DNA from: S141-55 sp964422065
Lineage (GTDB): Bacteria > Hydrothermota > Hydrothermia > WGAB01
Direction: 5' to 3'
Assembly (NCBI GenBank): GCA_964422065.1
Contig: CAYQZW010000021.1
Location: 1 to 19,467, forward strand
Length of the DNA stretch: 19,467 bases
Shown: positions 14,873 through 19,467 of the stretch, one piece after another
Numbering within the stretch: the stretch's first letter is position 1
Layout of the letters: each line of letters starts with the position of its first letter
Notes under the pieces: model-generated
Databases searched by the model: none
What the model saw: only the letters and a program-made list of their open reading frames with translations
What the model was told of the DNA's origin: nothing
Position numbers and translations under genes: made by a program

Positions 14873-15799
14873 TTAGAAAAGTTCCATACGTCCCTGCTTC
14901 CTTTCCAGTGCTTTCACCAGGTGGTATATGGTTTCGTTGTACGGCGCCGGGATCCCTTGGCGTCGTGCCACACCCAGGAGATACCCGGTAATCCAGTCGA
15001 TCTCCGTCAGATTTCCCCGGTCCAAGTCCTGGAGCATCGAGGAACGGTTGGCCGCCGTTTTCTGGAGTACGGAAACGATCAGATCGTAGAGTTCCTCTTC
15101 GTCCAAAGACCAACCTTCTGCTTCTAAGACCTGGAGTCCTTCCCGTAGGATCGCCCGGCTCAAGGTGAGATCAGGGTCCAAACGGGTGAGTTGTCCGTTC
15201 GGAACCCCAAGAAGGGCGGTGAGCGGATTGATGACGAGATTTACCAGGAACTTCCGGATGACCCAGGGTTGGATATCTTCCACGAGGCGAACGGGGAAGC
15301 CTGCCCGTTGAAGCACGGTTGCGGGTTCCAGGAAGGATTCCTCCATAAAAATCTCCCCTTCGCCTCCAAATTCGACCTGCCAGGGGGCCGAGCGGGTTAC
15401 CCCGAAGGTCACCACAAGGCGAACGAATTGTCCGGGGAGATGGGATAAAGTGGACTCAAAGCCTGTGCCGTTTTGGGGAAAGAGGAAGTATCGGGCGTGA
15501 ACACGCTGGAGAAACGGGGTAATGGTGGGAAGGTGGTGGGCCTTTACGGTCACCAGAACAAAATCAAACCCCTGGAATTGATGGAGGAGTTCCGCAGGAG
15601 CGTAAATGGGCAGGTCCACTGACTCCCGGACTCCACGGTGTTGGATGTGGATGGTTACCGCTCGGGAATCGGGGACACGGCTGAGTTTGTGCCCCAGTAC
15701 CACTGCATACCCAGCCTGGTGCAGTCGGGCAGCAAAGTAGAGCCCTAACGCACCGGGGCCGAAGACCAGGAGGTTATTCGACTTGGGGGCGGGTCTCAT
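14873..15799 (-). CDS. panE: 2-dehydropantoate 2-reductase (ketopantoate reductase)
   Basis: PanE uses NADPH to reduce ketopantoate to pantoate in the coenzyme A (pantothenate) pathway, in the cytoplasm. The 308-residue length is normal. The N-terminal Rossmann motif is 'LLVFGPGALGLYFAARL', a GxGxxG-type loop. 'FVLVTVKAHHL' and 'FPQNGTG' match the conserved nucleotide-domain strands with K and N-G contacts. 'IRKFLVNLVINPLTALLG' carries the Lys and Asn equivalent to the catalytic Lys176 and Asn180 region of the E. coli enzyme, and 'SSMLQDLDRGNLTEIDWITG' is the conserved C-terminal SSMxQD-R-EID-NG-like segment. The chosen ATG at 15799 lies 26 bases inside cutA and has a weak ribosome site. No better start exists before the Rossmann strand, so the two genes are probably coupled. 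A related ApbA/PanE-family dehydrogenase with another substrate cannot be excluded. Confidence 0.9.
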   Translation of the reverse strand: MRPAPKSNNLLVFGPGALGLYFAARLHQAGYAVVLGHKLSRVPDSRAVTIHIQHRGVRESVDLPIYAPAELLHQFQGFDFVLVTVKAHHLPTITPFLQRVHARYFLFPQNGTGFESTLSHLPGQFVRLVVTFGVTRSAPWQVEFGGEGEIFMEESFLEPATVLQRAGFPVRLVEDIQPWVIRKFLVNLVINPLTALLGVPNGQLTRLDPDLTLSRAILREGLQVLEAEGWSLDEEELYDLIVSVLQKTAANRSSMLQDLDRGNLTEIDWITGYLLGVARRQGIPAPYNETIYHLVKALERKQGRMELF

Positions 15800-16106
15800 G
15801 GATGAGCCATTCCGCGTATTTTTTTGTGATGAAGGCCACGGGAAGCACGACAATTTCCGGGACTTGGTAAGGATGGTGCGTGAGGATCCACTGTTCGAGG
15901 GCGGGAACCCGGTCTTCGGTGGTCTTAATGATGAGTAAGAATTCTCTGTCGGTTTCTATGGTCCCCTGCCACCAATACGTGGAGGTTACAGGGGTGGCGT
16001 TGATACAAGCGGCCAGCCGGGCTTTTAAGAGATCTTGAATAAACTGATCCGCAGTAGGCTCTGCATTTTGGGGGTATGTCACGAGAACCACAACCCCTTT
16101 CTCCAT
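15774..16106 (-). CDS. cutA: CutA divalent-cation tolerance protein
   Basis: CutA is a small trimeric ferredoxin-like-fold protein first linked to copper tolerance in E. coli; its exact role is still unclear. The 110-residue length is typical. The start ATG 16106 follows the ribosome site GGAGG with an 8-base spacing; longer versions of the frame reach back into the terminator region and are unlikely. Family hallmarks are 'VLVTYPQNAEPTADQFIQDL', 'RLAACINATPVTSTYWWQG' and 'HHPYQVPEIVVLPV'. These include the Cys of the AACIN motif and the aromatic residues of the central strand. The 3' end overlaps panE by 26 bases, so the two form a short operon, although no metabolic link is known. Confidence 0.94.
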   Translation of the reverse strand: MEKGVVVLVTYPQNAEPTADQFIQDLLKARLAACINATPVTSTYWWQGTIETDREFLLIIKTTEDRVPALEQWILTHHPYQVPEIVVLPVAFITKKYAEWLIHETRPQVE

Positions 16107-16165
16107 GGATGTTTCCTCCAGTTCGGTTTGACGCTCCTTCTGTTCTCCGGTGAAGTTTGGGGTCC

Positions 16166-16208
16166 AAATTATAAAAGAAAACGGGGAGCCCATTCTCGGG
16201 CTCCCCGT
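16166..16208 (-). terminator. Rho-independent terminator after the large secreted protein gene
   Basis: A perfect 11-bp stem is formed by ACGGGGAGCCC (16181-16191) and GGGCTCCCCGT (16198-16208) around the loop ATTCTC. On the minus strand the stem is followed by a T-rich tail (TTTCTTTTATAATTT, 16180-16166). It stands 24 bases after the stop of the secreted-protein gene at 16233 and before cutA. Confidence 0.93.
16168..16173 (-). promoter_or_regulatory. Possible -10 box for cutA-panE inside the terminator U-tract
   Basis: On the minus strand a perfect TATAAT (16173-16168) lies about 60 bases before the cutA start. No acceptable -35 box is found at 16-18 bases upstream, where the terminator stem lies, so the evidence is weak. 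The match may simply come from the AT-rich terminator tail. Confidence 0.3.
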
Positions 16209-16232
16209 TGTAGAGTCCAGATGTGACTGGCT

Positions 16233-18170
16233 TTACTGGACGACGATGAGTTTCTTGGTGAAGGTGCGCTGATCCGCTTGGAGTTTGTAGAAGTAGACAC
16301 CGGCTGCGATCTTGCCGTCGGTGTTCCACGTGACCCGATGGATACCAGCATTCAGTCGGCCATTGACCAGGGTCGTAACCAGACGACCGGAAGCGTCATA
16401 AACAGAGAGGTGGACTTCCGCTGCCTTCGGCAGGCCAAACTCGATGGTGGTTTGACCGCTGACCGGGTTCGGGTAGGCGTCCGCCAGGTAAAGCCGGAGT
16501 CCAGGACGGTTGTTCGATTCTTCGACGTCGGTCAGGAGACCGAAGAATTGAGCGATGTAGAGGACGAGCGAGTCGGCAGAGAGGCTCTGAATCCCGACCA
16601 ACGGGCTCACACCCCCCATCTCAAAGGACTGACTGAAGGTCTTCCACGTGCCTTGGTCATAGGCAACACCGCAGTTGTAACCCACACTGGGGTTATACCA
16701 GACGGCTTCTGCGGTCCCGCCCATAGTGGGGCCGGGGGTGAGCCGGTCAATCCAGTTATTTTCGCCGGAGTAGAGGTAGTTTTGAGTGCTGTTGATTTGA
16801 GGGATGAGGGTGTTATCCAGCCCTTGGAATGTGGAAAGATCTGCATCTCCATCCTCGGCATAACCAATCCCGGTCCAGGGCAAGATATTCCAGCCACCGA
16901 AATCGGGGTCGAAGCCCCAGAGGTCGCTGCCTTCAAAGTAAGCGGTGCCTCCGTTTTGGAGGAAGGTTTCAATCAGGGCGCCTGAAGAGGGATCAATTTG
17001 AGTGTTATTAGAGAAAATCCCTGCCATGAGCCAGAGAGATTTGTAAATGCCAAGGTTGTTGAGGTCGCTGAGGCTGGTGGAGTAGGTACCCACGAGGCCT
17101 GCGCCGCTCAAGACGTTATCAATGAAGGGACCGGAGAGTGGAGTAGGGTCGATGTCGATGATCAGGTAATCCAGTTGGCCTGCATAGACATCGGCGGTTG
17201 CTGCCGTGGAGTCGTTGGCAGGGTTTTGATCACCGGCCAGGACGGTCCAAGCCCAGGAGGTATAGGTCCCCGCTGCACCAAAGACGAAATCGGCGAAGGA
17301 AACATCCTGGACATCTCCCGAGTTCAGGGTGAGTTGTGTACTGTCACGATAGACTTCGTCATCCAGGGTTTGGTCGTAGATCGCGAAATAAGCCCAAAAA
17401 GTCTCTGCATTAACCCCGATGTTTCGGAAAGTAGCAGTTGGAGTTACGGTGTCACCCACAAAGTAAATGCCCGTGGGTTCAGAAATATTTGTCGCTGCCA
17501 CATCGTGATCTGGGGGTGGACCTGTGTTCACAATCGCTATGATGTCCCAGTTGTAGGGAAGGCCGTAATCGTTCAATTCCGCCCAACCTCCACTCGCAAA
17601 CCACACCCAGTCACCTTTCCCGATCACTGGAGGTCCTGCGTCGACAGCGATGGGATATTCGTTGGCCTGGTGGGTGATCTCGACTGCAACCCACATATCG
17701 CTGGCTCCATCAATTACCACGGGTGCGGTCAAGTCAACCCGGTACCAGCCTGTTCCAGTAACAGTATAGGGTTCTTGACTTAGGGTATCCCCGGGCATAT
17801 TGGGTGCACCTTGCCCGTAGATCACAATGCGGCCGGAGTGTGTCCCCGGTTCCCAGTGGTAGAATGCAACAGAGACCAGGGTGTTCCCGTTGTATGGACC
17901 CAACTCATCAGGGGTGAACCGAGCGGCAGCCTGATAAGTTCCGCCGCTGGTCAGACCTATCGCATCGTTTGCTACGGTATTCGGATCATCAAAGCGAAGG
18001 GTCTCTTCCATTTGCGGGCTCATAAGGTGGGGGTTGATACTTTTGACAAGTCTCTGGAACGAGGTTTCATGAGACCGGGCAGTGGTGAGGACAGGAGAGG
18101 ACTTTTGGGCCTTGGTGGCTCCTGACAGACCCCCGATCAGGAGTGCTACGACGACACTATAGCGCCACAT
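16233..18170 (-). CDS. Large secreted modular protein with CARDB-like domain and T9SS/FlgD-like C-terminal module
   Basis: This 645-residue exported protein starts at ATG 18170, five bases after a very strong ribosome site (AAAGGAGG). The signal peptide is 'MWRYSVVVALLIGGLSG' and cleavage is likely near residue 21-22 (ATKAQ). Residues 60-215 form a beta-rich domain ('WVAVEITHQANEYPIAVDAGP') of the kind often seen in secreted FCB proteins. Residues 222-328 resemble CARDB ('DHDVAATNISEPTGIYFVGD'). Residues 333-545 look like an alpha/beta, glutamine-amidotransferase-like domain ('YLIIDIDP', 'LWLMAGIF', 'IETFLQNGGTAYFEGSDLWG') with no evident catalytic triad. Residues 562-645 are the conserved C-terminal sorting-type module ('AYPNPVSGQTTIEFGL', 'VYDASGRLVTTL', 'AAGVYFYKLQ'). 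The role is unknown; a surface or extracellular adhesin or binding protein is plausible. It is a single-gene unit between its own promoter and its own terminator. Confidence 0.87.
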   Translation of the reverse strand: MWRYSVVVALLIGGLSGATKAQKSSPVLTTARSHETSFQRLVKSINPHLMSPQMEETLRFDDPNTVANDAIGLTSGGTYQAAARFTPDELGPYNGNTLVSVAFYHWEPGTHSGRIVIYGQGAPNMPGDTLSQEPYTVTGTGWYRVDLTAPVVIDGASDMWVAVEITHQANEYPIAVDAGPPVIGKGDWVWFASGGWAELNDYGLPYNWDIIAIVNTGPPPDHDVAATNISEPTGIYFVGDTVTPTATFRNIGVNAETFWAYFAIYDQTLDDEVYRDSTQLTLNSGDVQDVSFADFVFGAAGTYTSWAWTVLAGDQNPANDSTAATADVYAGQLDYLIIDIDPTPLSGPFIDNVLSGAGLVGTYSTSLSDLNNLGIYKSLWLMAGIFSNNTQIDPSSGALIETFLQNGGTAYFEGSDLWGFDPDFGGWNILPWTGIGYAEDGDADLSTFQGLDNTLIPQINSTQNYLYSGENNWIDRLTPGPTMGGTAEAVWYNPSVGYNCGVAYDQGTWKTFSQSFEMGGVSPLVGIQSLSADSLVLYIAQFFGLLTDVEESNNRPGLRLYLADAYPNPVSGQTTIEFGLPKAAEVHLSVYDASGRLVTTLVNGRLNAGIHRVTWNTDGKIAAGVYFYKLQADQRTFTKKLIVVQ

Positions 18171-18207
18171 AATAACCTCCTTTTTAAATGTGCACAGTTA
18201 GACGATA

Positions 18208-18236
18208 ACTCTATGGGAAAGGCCCGGGCTTGTCAA
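18208..18236 (-). promoter_or_regulatory. Promoter of the large secreted protein gene
   Basis: On the minus strand a perfect TTGACA (18236-18231), a 17-base spacer and TAGAGT (18213-18208, four of six consensus bases) are found. The transcript would begin near 18201 and have a leader of about 30 bases that includes the AAAGGAGG ribosome site. Confidence 0.72.
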
Positions 18237-18327
18237 GCAAAACGATCTAACAAGAGTAGGTTGTATCACTTGCCTAAGTCACTTAAATATCGAGAGATAC
18301 GGTTTTTAGTTTTGGCAAATCTTTGGG

Positions 18328-19230
18328 TTACAAAAGGATCGGCAAAATTTGGGAAGTTGGAAAAACTCGGAGCCTTCGCGTTCTACCCAGAAGTTCTCCA
18401 TCAGCTTGGACGGGCAATGCTTGTTGGGCCTCGATCTGAATCTCTGGAACTTGAAAATAATGAACCTCCGGTTCTTCTAAATGTTGTCCTTTGTAAACCT
18501 TGGGCAACTTCCGGATAAAGGCAGGTAATGAAAGCCGGTCCACAACCGTAACATCCACCCGTGCGTCATCCAACCTCGCTTTGGGGAAGAGGTGAAATCC
18601 GCCGCCCAGGAATTGCCCGTTTCCTACCGAAAACAGAAGGATTTCCCCCTCGTAAAGGGTCTCTCCGTGGAACTGTGCCATCATCTGAGGTGGGTGGTAT
18701 CTCGGGAAGGTATAGAGAACCCCCGCAAGGTAAAGAAGGTCACCGGTCAGATAGCGGAACTTCGGTAGAGATTCTACCACCGCTGCATCGAACCCCATTC
18801 CTACGCCGTTGACAAAGAGGCTCTGGTGGTCCTCCATTTCCACGCGTCCAATGTCGACATAGAGCACCTCGGGCTGTTGTACAATTTTTTGGAGAACCTC
18901 TGCCCAGCGTTGATTGCCAAAGACCGTTTTATAAAAGTCGTTTCCTGTGCCCAATGGGATCAAAATTAAGGGCAAAGGGTGGTCTACGATGCCCATCACG
19001 ACCTCGCGGATGGTTCCGTCCCCTCCGAGCACTGCCACAGCATCCCATTCCCCTTGGTCAGCGATTTGGCGTGCGATGTGTGTCGCATGTCCCGGATATT
19101 CGGTGCAGAAAATGTGATATAACACCCCATAAGATTCCAACATTTCGACCACTTTGCGGATCCATCGTTTCGGCCGACCTCGTCCCGCAATGGGATTCAC
19201 AATCAAGGCAAGCCTCGTTAAACGTTCCAT
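18328..19230 (-). CDS. Diacylglycerol kinase-family lipid kinase (YegS/BmrU/DgkB-like)
   Basis: This is a 300-residue soluble or peripheral membrane enzyme expected to phosphorylate diacylglycerol, or a related lipid, with ATP. The ATG at 19230 follows a GGAGG ribosome site. The family motifs are in order: 'LIVNPIAGRG' (9-18), the nucleotide-binding 'VLGGDGTIREVVMG' (67-80), 'IPLGTGNDF' (91-99), 'FVNGVGMGFDAAVV' and the C-terminal 'VQADGELLG' segment with the conserved Asp-Gly-Glu. The length is normal. Its start overlaps the end of the upstream histone-deacetylase-family frame by 13 bases, so the two may share a transcript. No terminator was found in the 157 bases between its stop and the promoter-bearing region of the next minus-strand gene. 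The substrate cannot be told from the sequence. Confidence 0.93.
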   Translation of the reverse strand: MERLTRLALIVNPIAGRGRPKRWIRKVVEMLESYGVLYHIFCTEYPGHATHIARQIADQGEWDAVAVLGGDGTIREVVMGIVDHPLPLILIPLGTGNDFYKTVFGNQRWAEVLQKIVQQPEVLYVDIGRVEMEDHQSLFVNGVGMGFDAAVVESLPKFRYLTGDLLYLAGVLYTFPRYHPPQMMAQFHGETLYEGEILLFSVGNGQFLGGGFHLFPKARLDDARVDVTVVDRLSLPAFIRKLPKVYKGQHLEEPEVHYFQVPEIQIEAQQALPVQADGELLGRTRRLRVFPTSQILPILL

Positions 19231-19467
19231 GCCCGAGCCTCCAGGATCACTTTGGCAACCTTAGCGGTATTGAAATGGATTTCAACGGTATCTTCAACCT
19301 TCCACGCATATCCACCCCCCAAGGTAATCACTACGGGTGCATTCCATCTCTGTATTGCAAACTCAAAGACCTTCCGATCCCGTTCCATCAATCCCTATAA
19401 ACTGACCTGCAAGCCCCCCAACTGATCCCTTACATATGGATCTGCCCCGGCCTGGTAAAACACGATT
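19218..19467 (-). pseudogene. Histone deacetylase-family protein, C-terminal end, interrupted by an in-frame TAG (continues beyond window)
   Basis: Reading leftward from the window edge, one frame encodes 'VFYQAGADPYVRDQLGGLQV', then 'SL', TAG, 'GLMERDRKVFEFAIQRW', then 'PVVITLGGGYAWKVEDTVEI' and 'HFNTAKVAKVI', and ends in TAA (19220-19218). The segments before and after the TAG (19397-19395) both match the end of AcuC/HDAC-like zinc deacetylases. The stop replaces one residue inside a conserved stretch, with no shift of frame. 'AGADPY' belongs to the zinc/active-site region and the Tyr of 'LGGGY' corresponds to the catalytic Tyr, so a product ending at the TAG would lack it. Possible explanations are a recent nonsense mutation, a sequencing or assembly error, stop readthrough, or a separate short protein from ATG 19388. 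The rest of the gene is outside the window. Confidence 0.8.

Noticed and set aside
16998..17783. Plus-strand 261-residue open frame over the secreted protein gene
   Set aside because: It is a shadow of the modular secreted protein, which has signal peptide, promoter, ribosome site and terminator on the other strand.
18171..18327. A terminator or RNA gene after the lipid kinase gene
   Set aside because: No stem of useful length followed by a T-tract, and no tRNA or other RNA-like fold, was seen; only the promoter for the secreted protein lies here.

Overview
The window holds eleven complete protein genes and one gene cut off at each edge. It has about 50-55% GC by eye, short intergenic gaps and many overlapping stop/start codons. 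No rRNA, tRNA, CRISPR array, insertion sequence or integrase was seen. The secreted protein at 16233-18170 ends in an 'AYPNPVSG...GVYFYKL' C-terminal module of the type IX secretion / FlgD-like class. There is also an outer-membrane-barrel-like protein and a menaquinol-type multihaem cytochrome module. Together these suggest a Gram-negative anaerobe of the FCB group or a neighbouring candidate phylum (Calditrichota, WOR-3 or Hydrothermae-like). This placement is an inference from protein architecture, not a phylogenetic result.

Left part (1-4613, plus strand): the C-terminal part of mazG is followed by a tightly overlapping three-gene electron-transfer operon. It encodes a nine-haem c-type cytochrome with a C-terminal membrane anchor, a cytochrome b of the formate dehydrogenase gamma/HydC type, and an 18-haem c-type cytochrome with a NapC/NrfH-like membrane-anchored N-terminus. 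The layout resembles the Cbc quinone:cytochrome c oxidoreductases of metal reducers, and carries 27 CXXCH motifs in all.

Middle (4594-10944, minus strand): a small secreted protein of unknown function lies next to a large lipoprotein with a caspase-like His/Cys dyad. Upstream of these is a three-gene operon of a coiled-coil protein and two paralogous P-loop ATPases resembling BREX BrxD (formerly DUF2791). No other BREX component is in the window. This operon is the best candidate for an undescribed system. It is divergent from ftsK, and both appear to be transcribed from promoters so close to the start codon that the mRNAs should be leaderless or nearly so.

Right part (11133-19467): ftsK is followed by a barrel-like protein gene (plus strand). 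A minus-strand series then runs: panE and cutA (overlapping), a clear intrinsic terminator, the large secreted modular protein with a consensus -35 promoter, a diacylglycerol-kinase-family lipid kinase, and a histone-deacetylase-family gene cut by the window edge. The last gene carries an in-frame TAG just before its catalytic-tyrosine region. Four promoters with 17-base spacers were found; two of them share identical hexamers (TTGACC / TATAAT).
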